From Aquicoccus sp. G2-2 (lineage in GTDB: Bacteria > Pseudomonadota > Alphaproteobacteria > Rhodobacterales > Rhodobacteraceae), in NCBI RefSeq assembly GCF_034555965.1, contig NZ_JAYDCK010000003.1, forward strand, positions 2,542,001-2,606,000: a stretch of 64,000 nucleotides of DNA. Direction: 5' to 3'. The notes under the pieces are model-generated. The model saw nothing but the letters and a program-made list of their open reading frames with translations. It did not search any database and was not told the origin of the DNA. Position numbers and translations under genes: made by a program. Positions 8,582-16,405 of this stretch are shown here, one piece after another (position 1 is the first letter of the stretch; the number at the start of each line of letters is the position of its first letter).

Positions 8582-9382
8582 TCATCCCGACGCCGTGCCT
8601 TGCAAAAGCGTCAGCGCAATTGAGCCAGCGGTCGAACTTTGCACATCGGCAAGCTGCGCGCGCACCAGAAACCGCTGCACCAGTTTTTCAACCGCGGCCT
8701 CATCGCCAAACTGGCCGATTTCACCGTTGCCCAGTTGCCTGCCCGCCTTGTCACGAAAGGTGGCTAACTGCTGATCAAGCTCAAGCTGTCCAAAACTCGA
8801 CGGAAGGCCCAGCGCCGTCTCGAACACCTTGCGCAAAGGGCTGCTGCCCATGACGCGAAACCATTTCGTATCATCCGAACCATCATCCGCCGCGATCCCG
8901 GCAAGCTCCCGCTTCGCGCTCAAAGCCAACCGCAGGTTTTCATCCTGCTGCCCAACCGCAACCTCGAAACTGCGGGCGTTGTATTTACTGGTGATTTCAT
9001 CTGCAAAGGTGGAAAGCTTGCTGCGCGGTATCGCAAAATCACCAAAGCCAAACGCCTTGGAGAACGCCTTGTAGCGGCTGTCGGACATTCGATTTGCCAG
9101 CGAATCCGCGGCAATGGTCCCTCCATCCAGAACCTTGCGGATGAAAAATATGTTGTCGATATCGTCCTGAAGCCCGAAAGCACCCAGCGCCACCTTGCGC
9201 AGCCTGCGATCCGAAACCAGTTGCTCCGCCGTATCAATCGTCCCGATTTTTGCGCGGAAGTAATCGGTATCGCGCTGCATATCGGCAGAGGCCTCAAACG
9301 CCGCCTCCTGCTTGACGATGGTTCGGTTAAGAAAACTCCAGCCGCTCAGCCCGCTCCCGGCAATGACCGGCTGGAAACTCAT
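8582..9382 (-). CDS. DUF1217 flagellar protein
   Basis: 266 residues. It matches the DUF1217 family found in alphaproteobacterial flagellar clusters: SGWSFLNRTIVKQEAAF near the N-terminus, then RRLRKVALGAFGLQDDIDN and GDFAIPRSKLSTFADEITSK. The start ATG 9382 overlaps the flbT stop (TGATG). It is probably exported or basal-body associated, but its molecular role is not established to my knowledge. It converges on fliI with 30 bases between. Confidence 0.85.
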   Translation of the reverse strand: MSFQPVIAGSGLSGWSFLNRTIVKQEAAFEASADMQRDTDYFRAKIGTIDTAEQLVSDRRLRKVALGAFGLQDDIDNIFFIRKVLDGGTIAADSLANRMSDSRYKAFSKAFGFGDFAIPRSKLSTFADEITSKYNARSFEVAVGQQDENLRLALSAKRELAGIAADDGSDDTKWFRVMGSSPLRKVFETALGLPSSFGQLELDQQLATFRDKAGRQLGNGEIGQFGDEAAVEKLVQRFLVRAQLADVQSSTAGSIALTLLQGTASG

Positions 9383-9786
9383 CACTGCACCCGCGCTGCC
9401 AAAAGGCGTTCCTCACGCGGCAGCAAGCCGCGCAGCGCCTTCAGGCATTGGTAATACTGATCCTCGATCACCGCCTCGGTCGCCGCGCTCAGGTGGCGGC
9501 GGCTGTCGGGATCGGTCAGCACCTGACTCAGCTCCTCGATCCGGCGCAAAAGCGGCATCCGCGCATCATCCGGCTCCGCATCACCGGACAGCACCAGCTG
9601 CGCCGCGTAACAAACCCGTCGAACCGGAGTTGTCGCCTGTTCCGGGTGGATCGCATCGCGCAGCCGCAGGATATTGGCGTTCGGCGTGACGATCGAAAGC
9701 CTAGAGCGGCGCTCGCCATTCTCGATCACCGCGCCGTTGATCAGCACCCGTTCCTTCGGCCCGAGTTTCAACACCAGCCCGCTCAT
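9382..9786 (-). CDS. flbT: Flagellar biosynthesis repressor FlbT
   Basis: A 134-residue FlbT, a post-transcriptional regulator known from Caulobacter to bind the flagellin mRNA leader. Typical sequence is LVLKLGPKERVLINGAVIEN at the N-terminus and YYQCLKALRGLLPREERL near the C-terminus. It overlaps flaF by four bases and DUF1217 by one, forming a tight trio next to the flagellin gene. The flagellin leader here (11484 upward) is the expected target, by inference. Confidence 0.95.
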   Translation of the reverse strand: MSGLVLKLGPKERVLINGAVIENGERRSRLSIVTPNANILRLRDAIHPEQATTPVRRVCYAAQLVLSGDAEPDDARMPLLRRIEELSQVLTDPDSRRHLSAATEAVIEDQYYQCLKALRGLLPREERLLAARVQ

Positions 9787-10163
9787 CCTGCCGCCCCCTG
9801 CTCACCACGCAACCCGCGCATCATCATCGCGTTGATCTCGATCAGCGGCGCCACACTGGCCCCCTCGTTCAGCACTTTGGCGGAATGGGCGCCGGTGAAT
9901 TCGGCCAGATAGAAAATCCGCGCCCGCAGGTCTTTGGGCAACTTATTCGCCTCGTCTGCCACATCGCTGGCAAGCAGCGTCCACAAACGCCGATTATCGT
10001 GAATGGCCGTGGCCAGCGCGGCAAAGCCCGGCCTTCCTTTCAACGCCGCCGCGCGCAATGCGTGGGTTATCTTGGCAAAGATTTCATATTCACTGCCGCG
10101 CGGCGTTCGGATCGGCGTGCCGTGTTGGGAGTAGGCGGTTCTTGCCTGCGCTTGCGCGTTCAT
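9783..10163 (-). CDS. flaF: Flagellin synthesis regulator FlaF
   Basis: A 126-residue FlaF, an alphaproteobacterial protein required for flagellin synthesis or secretion that acts opposite to FlbT. Recognisable are EYEIFAKITHALRAA, NRRLWTLLASDVADEANKLP and LRARIFYLAEFT. It lies 87 bases downstream of flagellin on the same strand, behind a GC-rich hairpin (10208-10241), so it may be partly co-transcribed with it. Confidence 0.95.
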   Translation of the reverse strand: MNAQAQARTAYSQHGTPIRTPRGSEYEIFAKITHALRAAALKGRPGFAALATAIHDNRRLWTLLASDVADEANKLPKDLRARIFYLAEFTGAHSAKVLNEGASVAPLIEINAMMMRGLRGEQGAAG

Positions 10164-10207
10164 GGCTCAGCCCCTTTTATGGTGTGTGTTGTGCAGGAAA
10201 ACCGGAA

Positions 10208-10241
10208 CCGGGGCGCGCGCACTTGCGGGCGCGCGCCCCGG
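10208..10241 (-). terminator. GC-rich hairpin after flagellin
   Basis: A perfect 13-bp inverted repeat (CCGGGGCGCGCGC and its complement, loop of eight bases) lies ten bases past the flagellin stop. On the minus strand it is followed by TTCCGGTTTTCC, a weak T tract. It could be a leaky terminator giving high flagellin and low flaF-flbT mRNA, or simply protect the 3' end. Confidence 0.6.
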
Positions 10242-10250
10242 CTATGCCGA

Positions 10251-11483
10251 TCAGCGGAACAGCGAAAGCAAGGCTTGCGGTGCCTGATTGGCAATCGAAA
10301 GCGATTGCACCCCAAGCTGTTGTTGCACCTGCAAGGCCTGAAGCCGGGCCGACGCCTCTTCCATGTCGGCGTCAACCATCGCCCCAATCCCGGATTTCAA
10401 CGAGTCGGTCAGGTTGGAGACAAAATCGGACTGGATCGAGATCCGCCCCTCCGCCGACCCGAACGCCGCCGCCGCGTCGATCGAGGTGCCGATCAGCGTC
10501 TCAATAGTGCCCAGCGCTGCCGCCGCGCCCGCCTGACTGGAAACGTTGATCGCCGCAAGCGCGCCAAGGCCGCCCGCATTGGCGTTGTGGAACTGGCCGG
10601 AAATGCTCAACCCGTTGGTCGTGTCCTCATTGGTAATCACCAACCGCCCCGCGTTGGTTGTATTGTAATCAACCGACACATTCGCCCCCGACGCTTCAAT
10701 CGCCGTTTTCAACCCAACAGCAACCACATCCGCAACCGAGGTCGATGCAATATCCTCCGCCGTCACGGTATAGGACACATCAACATCACCAAGGCGCACC
10801 GAAATGCTGTCACCCGCGGCAAGCGCATTCGGCGCGGCCGGATCGACGATTTCAAGCTGGCCAGCATCATCCGTGCCACCATTCGCATCGAGCGAGAACC
10901 CGAACGTATCCTGCCCATCGGCGGAAACACCGTCGGTATTGGTGGCATTGAACACGGCCTTCGCCGCATAACCCCCGGTCGACAGGTTCTGCCCCGTCAC
11001 GGTGATCGAACTGGCGGTCACACTGCCGCTGCTGTCCCGGTCAAGCGATGCCAGAACACTGGCCGATGCTGTTGTCCCATCGACAAGGTTCAGTCCGTTG
11101 AACTGCGCCGCCGAAACCACAGAATCGATCTGGTCTTTAAGCGCCGCCACATCGGTGTTGATCTTGGTGCGGTCCACGTTGTCTTCCTGCGCGGCCACGA
11201 TCTTGCCTTTCATGTCGGTCAACAGATCGGTGATCGCCTCAGAAGCGTTGCGCGCCACGGCCACCGTCGATTGCCCCAGCGCAAGGCTGTCTGAAATCGC
11301 CTTGAAGCCGTTCACATCGGATTCCATGACCTTCGAAATCGCCCAAACGGCCGAGTTCTCCTTGGCAGAACCGACCCGCTTGCCGGTTGAAATCTGGTCC
11401 TGAACACCGGCCAGGTTGGCGTTGATGGATTTCAGCGTTTGCAGCGCCGTCATCGCGCTGGTGTTGGTTAGAATGCTGGACAT
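10251..11483 (-). CDS. fliC: Flagellin
   Basis: A 410-residue flagellin, the filament subunit exported by the type III system. The conserved N-domain (SSILTNTSAMTALQTLKSIN, then QDQISTGKRVGSAKENSAVW) and C-domain (DADMEEASARLQALQVQQQL, ending APQALLSLFR) frame a variable middle of roughly 140 residues, with Asp/Thr/Val-rich surface-loop sequence. A weak AAAGGA ribosome site lies ten bases before the ATG. It is the only flagellin seen. The neighbouring flaF-flbT suggest translational control of this message. Confidence 0.96.
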   Translation of the reverse strand: MSSILTNTSAMTALQTLKSINANLAGVQDQISTGKRVGSAKENSAVWAISKVMESDVNGFKAISDSLALGQSTVAVARNASEAITDLLTDMKGKIVAAQEDNVDRTKINTDVAALKDQIDSVVSAAQFNGLNLVDGTTASASVLASLDRDSSGSVTASSITVTGQNLSTGGYAAKAVFNATNTDGVSADGQDTFGFSLDANGGTDDAGQLEIVDPAAPNALAAGDSISVRLGDVDVSYTVTAEDIASTSVADVVAVGLKTAIEASGANVSVDYNTTNAGRLVITNEDTTNGLSISGQFHNANAGGLGALAAINVSSQAGAAAALGTIETLIGTSIDAAAAFGSAEGRISIQSDFVSNLTDSLKSGIGAMVDADMEEASARLQALQVQQQLGVQSLSIANQAPQALLSLFR

Positions 11484-11754
11484 ATCTTTTGGTTCCTTTG
11501 GTCTATCGCGCTTTGCGCATTACATATCCCGCCCACTCACAGGACGGATCCAAAGTCGTTCTGACATCTGCGGCGGCGAAGCAGATCAAGGCGGCCCGCT
11601 CCGCACCACGCCATCCGGCATTCCCGAATGCACAAACAGCAGTGACTCTTCTGCGCTAAGGAACCCTTAAGACGAGCGGCTGAGTAATCCGCATTTGATG
11701 CGTATTCGCGACGGTTTTTCGACACCATTCCACACACAGCGCCACCCTCAACGT
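11484..11754 (-). other. Flagellin upstream/leader region
   Basis: There is no gene here. The stretch should hold the flagellin promoter and 5' leader. I see the AAAGGA ribosome site close to the ATG, but no convincing sigma-28 or sigma-54 promoter match by eye. It is less GC-rich than the coding flanks. Confidence 0.4.
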
Positions 11755-11786
11755 AAAAGCGGCAGCCCTTGCAAAAGGACCGCCGC
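11755..11786 (-). terminator. Rho-independent terminator of the secreted-protein gene
   Basis: On the minus strand there is a 12-bp stem (GCGGCGGTCCTT with AAGGGCTGCCGC, two G-U pairs) with loop TTGC, followed directly by TTTTA. It lies 58 bases past the stop of the gene at 11844-12413. Confidence 0.8.
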
Positions 11787-11843
11787 CTGATTTCTTCAGT
11801 TTTGAGTGGTCAGGGGTTTGCCCTGCACCATCCGTGCGATGCG

Positions 11844-12413
11844 TCAGCTGTTCCCGTCGGCCTGAGCTTTGATACCCGCGCGCAATTCGGTCATGCTGCG
11901 TCCAAACTCCATGGCGCCGTCGGCATCTTTCTTAAGCCGCTCCACATCAATCGCGATTTTCTCGGCTGACAGATCAGCACTTTCATCAATGGTGATGACA
12001 GCCTGAGTGTGGCCATCATCGGTCTCACGAGTGGCTTCAACCTGACCAATCAGCTGGCCATCCGCCGACATGACCGGCGTACCAACTTGCACGCCGACAG
12101 CAGCGGCCGTCGCGGCATTGGTTGCGGCACCGACGGTGTCGGTCGCGTCTTGCGTATCAACGGCGACATCTGCATCGACATTGGCACCCGTGTTGGCGTC
12201 TGCGCTTGTGGTGCTATCCGCGTTTGTCTTGGTATCGGCGCTCGCACTCGTGTTCACATCCGCGTCCGTGGTGGCGGCAATAGTGCCGGCGCTATCTACA
12301 GCACCGCTCACGCCTGCGTCGACGTTACCGTCAACACCAACATCAAGAGCATAGGCGGGAATCGCGGTCGCGCCAGACAGGATCGTAACAAGGGCCATTG
12401 TTCGGAAGGTCAT
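11844..12413 (-). CDS. Secreted low-complexity protein with a PRC-like C-terminus
   Basis: 189 residues. An N-terminal signal peptide (about 1-22, ending IPAYA) is followed by about 80 residues made almost only of Ala, Asp, Thr, Val, Ser, Asn and Gly, with repeated ADANT/ADTKT-type units. The last 80 residues form a small domain beginning VGTPVMSADGQLIGQVEA, which resembles a PRC-barrel-like fold by its G-x-P-V...D-G-x-x-I-G pattern; this is a suggestion, not a firm match. It is likely periplasmic or exported. GGAGG is present upstream. It has its own terminator and so looks monocistronic. Function unknown. Confidence 0.75.
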   Translation of the reverse strand: MTFRTMALVTILSGATAIPAYALDVGVDGNVDAGVSGAVDSAGTIAATTDADVNTSASADTKTNADSTTSADANTGANVDADVAVDTQDATDTVGAATNAATAAAVGVQVGTPVMSADGQLIGQVEATRETDDGHTQAVITIDESADLSAEKIAIDVERLKKDADGAMEFGRSMTELRAGIKAQADGNS

Positions 12414-12736
12414 TTTGGCCTCCTTTTTCTGCTTGTTTCAATTACGTTCATCTGCGCCGCCAATTGCGCGGCGACACGGTGATAAAACGAAAGGCAGGGC
12501 GAATGGTTCCGCATTGCGTTGCCAAGAACGGCCACTATCGGCGATTGTTCGCCTTGTTGGCACCGCGCCGTTGGCGGGGTCTTGCCGGGCGCGCGTGGCC
12601 TTCAAATGTTGTCAGAAAAACGTGACCAGACCGGAAAACCCGGCTCAGAAAACCGCACGCACGAATGGCCGACCAAAGCGCGCCGCGCTGTCAGGGCGCG
12701 GTTTCACATCCGCGTCATTCAGGCTAACCTGCGCGC
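12414..12736. other. Intergenic region between divergent genes
   Basis: About 320 bases without a supported gene between the divergent secreted-protein gene and the dehydratase gene. It must hold both promoters. Short antisense readings are present but have no family features, and I see no repeat or hairpin of note. Confidence 0.4.
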
Positions 12737-13540
12737 ATGACTGACACCGCCTCCTCCATCGCGCAAAGCGATCCTCTTGATCCCGCCCGCGCCCGCGCGC
12801 TGCAAACCGCGCTTGGCCTGACCGCCACCATTGACGCAGGCACCGCCCTGCCGCCGTTCTTTCATCAGATCTATTTCTGGGCACCCCACCCGCCTGCCGA
12901 GCTTGGCCGCGATGGCCATCCACGCACCGGCGCGGGGCTGATCCCCGATATGGGCCTGCCGCGCCGTATGTGGGCCGGTGGCCGCCTCACCTTTCACGCG
13001 CCGCTTCTTGCCGGGGATGAGGCCAGCAAAAGCTCTGCCATTACCTCCATCACTCGCAAACAGGGCCGCACCGGCCCGCTTGCCTTTGTCACCCTGCGCC
13101 ACGACATCCATCAGCGCGGGCAGCTTTGCATCACTGAAGAGCAAGACCTCGTCTATCGCGAAGACCCCACCTCAGACGCCCCCGCGCCCAAAGCACCCCG
13201 CGCACCAATTGATGAAGCCACCGCCCAGACCCGCCAATTCGACACACCCTTGCTGTTTCGCTACTCCGCACTCACCTTCAATGGCCACCGCATTCACTAC
13301 GACCTTCCCTATGCACAGGAGGTCGAAAATTACCCCGGCCTCGTTGTCCATGGCCCGCTTCTGGCGCAGCTCCTCATGCTGATGGCCGAAGCGGAGCTTG
13401 GCCCGCTGCGCGGCTTCTCTTTCCGCGCTACTGCGCCGCTGATTCAGGGCGAAACCGCCACGCTCTGCCGCAAGGGCACGTCGCTTTGGGTGCGCGGCCC
13501 CGATGGCCGCCAAGCCATGCAGGCCGAGGCAGACATCTGA
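12737..13540 (+). CDS. FAS1-like/MaoC-type hot-dog dehydratase
   Basis: A 267-residue protein of the double hot-dog HTD2/mesaconyl-CoA hydratase-like group. The N-terminal half has LPPFFHQIYFWAPHPPAELG and MWAGGRLTFHAPLLAGDEA, the second half FDTPLLFRYSALTFNGHRIH with a hydratase-like HRIHYD. Family members hydrate or dehydrate short acyl-CoA or acyl-ACP thioesters (for example mesaconyl-C4-CoA); which substrate applies here is not decided by the sequence. No neighbour is metabolically linked. It is followed by repeat C1. Confidence 0.8.
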   Translation: MTDTASSIAQSDPLDPARARALQTALGLTATIDAGTALPPFFHQIYFWAPHPPAELGRDGHPRTGAGLIPDMGLPRRMWAGGRLTFHAPLLAGDEASKSSAITSITRKQGRTGPLAFVTLRHDIHQRGQLCITEEQDLVYREDPTSDAPAPKAPRAPIDEATAQTRQFDTPLLFRYSALTFNGHRIHYDLPYAQEVENYPGLVVHGPLLAQLLMLMAEAELGPLRGFSFRATAPLIQGETATLCRKGTSLWVRGPDGRQAMQAEADI

Positions 13541-13566
13541 ACATACGCCGCATGAGTTGTTCGCCC

Positions 13567-13713
13567 CCGGATCGCTTGCGATCCGGTTCGCGCCCGACCC
13601 CGCCCCCCAGGGCGGGCGCGAAATCGCGATACGTTTCAATTGATCGCAACATCGCGCGTGGAAGCCCCGGCATAGCAAACTCATTGGCCCACCCTCGGGG
13701 CCGGGCGCGAACC
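13567..13713 (-). repeat. Structured intergenic repeat, type C, copy C1
   Basis: An 18-bp inverted pair with one mismatch: GGTTCGCGCCCGACCCCG at 13585-13602, and the complement of GGTTCGCGCCCGGCCCCG at 13696-13713. Next to the right arm is a 20-base perfect palindrome CCGGATCGCTTGCGATCCGG (13567-13586). Copy C2 at 53947-54096 has the same order in opposite orientation. It lies between convergent gene ends (13540 and 13769). Confidence 0.85.
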
Positions 13714-13768
13714 TCTGTGGTGCCCTGATTTTCAATGTCGCGACCTACGATTTCACATGACTCTCCCC

Positions 13769-14802
13769 CTACAAAGACGCCTCCGGGCGAAACCCCTCCG
13801 GGATCGCGTCTTTCCCGTCCAGCACCAGATCGGCCATCACCTCTGCCACCTTTGGGGCCATGCCAAAGCCGATCTTGAACCCGCCATTGGCAATGAACTG
13901 CCCCGCGCAAAGCGGATGCGCCCCCAGCATCGGCGCCCGGCTTTTCGCCCGTGGCCGCACCCCGGCCCAGCGTTGCACCACCGCCGCGCCGTGCAGCACC
14001 GGCAAGGCCACCACCGCACGTTCCACAACCGCGTCAAGCTGCGCATCCGTGCTGACCCAATCGTCAAACACCCGCTCCGAGGTCGACCCAACCGCTACCG
14101 TCCCGTCATCATGCGGCACGATATGAACGCCACCTGCAAAAATCTGCGGCGCGCTATGGGCATCAAAGCGCAGCAGCGCGCCCTGTCCCTTCACCCCATT
14201 GCCCACCGGCTTGCCCAAAGCGGCACTGATCCGCTCCAAGTCCCAAACCCCGGCGGCCCAGATCACCACGCCCGCATCTTCGCCCTCTGCCACGATTTCA
14301 CCACCGCGCGCCCGGATCGCCGCCGCCAAGGCCTGCACCGCGCGACCGGGATGCATCCGCGCGCTCAAATCGTCCCAGATCAACCACCCCGTCGGGCTGA
14401 CCGGGGCCAAACCCGCCGCCTCGGCCTCAGGAATCACCCGCCAGACCGCGCGCCCGCCCCAAAGCTCTGCCGCCGTGCCCTCCCGCGCCCGCGCCAATTC
14501 AAGCCCGCGCGCATCGGCAATCGGCTGCAACCGCCCGGTCCGGCCATAGCCCGCCGAAACACCGCCCGCCGCCTGAACCCCGGCCCAGAACGGCGCGGCG
14601 GCCAACAGGCTTTCAAGCTGAAACGCCTTCTTCGGGTTCCAGTTCTCCGGCACATGCGGGGCCAGCGCCCCGACAATCCCGCCCGATGCCCCGGCCCCCG
14701 GCCCGCCCGGATCAACCACCCGCACCCGCGCCCCGCGCGTAATACACGCCCAGGCGATCGACAGCCCGAAAATCCCGGCCCCCGGATCGTGACGTCCACC
14801 AT
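13769..14802 (-). CDS. FAD-dependent oxidoreductase (MnmC oxidase-like/DadA family), frameshifted
   Basis: About 344 residues once one base is restored. From ATG 14802 (GGAGG nine bases upstream) the protein reads MVDVTIRG and then leaves frame in a run of five G (plus-strand C, 14779-14783). The next frame continues AGIFGLSIAWACITRGARVR, completing the FAD-binding GxGxxG fold. The C-terminal part has VQRWAGVRPRAKSRAPMLGA and NGGFKIGFGMAPKVAEVMAD. Adding one G makes 345 codons. It lies divergent from mnmD and resembles the oxidase half of bifunctional MnmC, which converts cmnm5U to nm5U at the tRNA wobble base. Glycine or D-amino-acid oxidase activity is the alternative. An in-frame ATG upstream would bypass the shift but gives a Gly-rich non-family N-terminus. 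Confidence 0.75.
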
Positions 14803-14868
14803 TGCCAATGCCTCCGCCTGTCTTCATTGTCGCGCCGTTCACCCTCGCATGTAAGGGATCACGGCAAA

Positions 14869-15546
14869 ATGGGCCAGAAGGCAGAGATCGAATGGCGCTC
14901 CGGCGCCGTGCCGGTGTCGGCACGGTTCGATGATCCGTATTTCAGCTTGGAAAATGGCCTCGCCGAAACGGCGCATGTCTTTCTGGATGGCAACGCCCTG
15001 CCCGCGCGATTTGCGCCCGGATTCCACATCGCTGAACTCGGCTTCGGCACCGGGCTCAATCTGCTCGCCGCGCTCCGCCTGTGGCGCATGACGGGCCAGC
15101 AGGGCACGCTGCGCTTCACCACGTTCGAGGCCTACCCGATGGCACCAACCGATATGCGCGCCGCCCACGCCGCCTTCCCTGAACTGGCCGCCCTCTCGGC
15201 TGAACTGGTCCCGCTCTACGCCACCGATACACGGCGCATCTCGCTCCCCGATCTCGACTTCCACCTAATCGAAGGCGACGCCCGCGAAACCCTGCCTCAA
15301 TGGCAAACCCGTGCCGATGCTTGGTTTCTCGACGGCTTCGCCCCGGCCAAGAACCCCGAACTTTGGGAAGCACCGCTGCTGGCGCAAGTCGCCAACCATA
15401 CGGCCCCGAACGGCACGGCGGCAACATACACCGCCGCGGGCTTCGTTCGCCGCGCGCTGGCCGACGCGGGCTTTACCGTGTCGCGCCGCGCAGGCTTCGG
15501 ACGCAAACGCCACATGACCATTGCCCGGATGTCCCCCGATGAGTGA
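14869..15546 (+). CDS. mnmD: tRNA (5-methylaminomethyl-2-thiouridine) methyltransferase MnmD
   Basis: 225 residues from ATG 14869 (an AAGGGA-like site lies ten bases upstream; an earlier in-frame codon at 14827 is less likely). The N-terminal MnmD pattern is DDPYFSLENGLAETAHVFLD; the SAM-binding motif is ELGFGTGLNLLAA; the catalytic region is WFLDGFAPAKNPELWE, then TYTAAGFVRRAL and GFGRKRHM. It methylates nm5s2U to mnm5s2U in tRNA. Here it is a separate protein rather than fused to the MnmC oxidase, which may be the divergent gene. Its end overlaps the next gene by eight bases. Confidence 0.92.
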   Translation: MGQKAEIEWRSGAVPVSARFDDPYFSLENGLAETAHVFLDGNALPARFAPGFHIAELGFGTGLNLLAALRLWRMTGQQGTLRFTTFEAYPMAPTDMRAAHAAFPELAALSAELVPLYATDTRRISLPDLDFHLIEGDARETLPQWQTRADAWFLDGFAPAKNPELWEAPLLAQVANHTAPNGTAATYTAAGFVRRALADAGFTVSRRAGFGRKRHMTIARMSPDE

Positions 15547-16405
15547 ACAAAACACCCGCCTCGGCATCCTGTTGATGGTCGCCACCACCTTTGTCTTCGC
15601 CATGCAGGACGGCATCTCGCGCCACCTTGCCGGGGAATACAACACGCTGATGATCGTCACCATCCGCTACTGGTTCTTCGCCGCTTTCGTCATCACCGTG
15701 GCCATTCGCAAGGCGGGCGGGGTGCGCGCGGCGGCGGCCACGTCACAGCCGGTCGTGCAAATCTTTCGCGGCCTGCTGCTGGCGGCGGAAATCTGTGTTG
15801 CCATCTTCGGCTTCACCCTGCTCGGCCTTGTCGAAAGCCATGCGGTCTTTGCCTGTTACCCGCTGCTCATCGCCGCCCTCTCCGGTCCGGTGCTGGGCGA
15901 ACATGTCGGCTGGCGGCGCTGGGCGGCCATCGGCGTCGGCTTCATCGGCGTGCTGATCATCCTGCATCCGGGCTTCGGCGTGTTCTCCCCGCTGGCGCTC
16001 ATTCCGTTCGCCTCCGCACTAATGTTCGCGCTTTACGGGTTGCTCACCCGCTTCGTCGCCCGCGCCGACAGCGCGGCCACATCGTTCTTTTATACCGGCA
16101 CCACCGGCGCAGTGGCGCTAACCCCGATTGGCCTGCTTGCGTGGCAACCGATGACCGGGCCTGACTGGGCGTGGATGGCAATGCTTTGCGTCACCGGCGC
16201 GTTCGGGCATTTCCTCTTGATCAAGACCTACGAGGTGGCCGAGGCCAGCGCGGTGCAGCCCTTCGCCTATCTCCAGCTTGTCTTCGCCTCCACCGTCGGC
16301 GTGGTGGTGTTTGGCGAGGTGGTTGAAATCCCGGTCTTCATCGGCACCATGGTGATCGTCACCGCCGGGCTATTCACCTTGTGGAGAGAGCGGCAGAACG
16401 CTTGA
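15539..16405 (+). CDS. EamA/DMT-family permease
   Basis: A 288-residue inner-membrane protein with ten predicted segments in two EamA repeats. The start ATG 15539 lies within the mnmD end (8-base overlap). Recognisable stretches are FAMQDGISRHLAGEYNTLMI and TYEVAEASAVQPFAYLQLVF. It is probably a drug/metabolite exporter or S-adenosylmethionine-type carrier; the substrate is unknown. Its 3' end overlaps the convergent slt gene by 36 bases. Confidence 0.88.
   Translation: MSEQNTRLGILLMVATTFVFAMQDGISRHLAGEYNTLMIVTIRYWFFAAFVITVAIRKAGGVRAAAATSQPVVQIFRGLLLAAEICVAIFGFTLLGLVESHAVFACYPLLIAALSGPVLGEHVGWRRWAAIGVGFIGVLIILHPGFGVFSPLALIPFASALMFALYGLLTRFVARADSAATSFFYTGTTGAVALTPIGLLAWQPMTGPDWAWMAMLCVTGAFGHFLLIKTYEVAEASAVQPFAYLQLVFASTVGVVVFGEVVEIPVFIGTMVIVTAGLFTLWRERQNA

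Noticed and set aside
9885-11294. Plus-strand open reading of 469 codons antisense to flaF-flbT and flagellin
   Set aside because: Arg/His/Pro-rich translation with no family pattern. It lies opposite the strongly supported flagellin and regulators and is a high-GC shadow frame.
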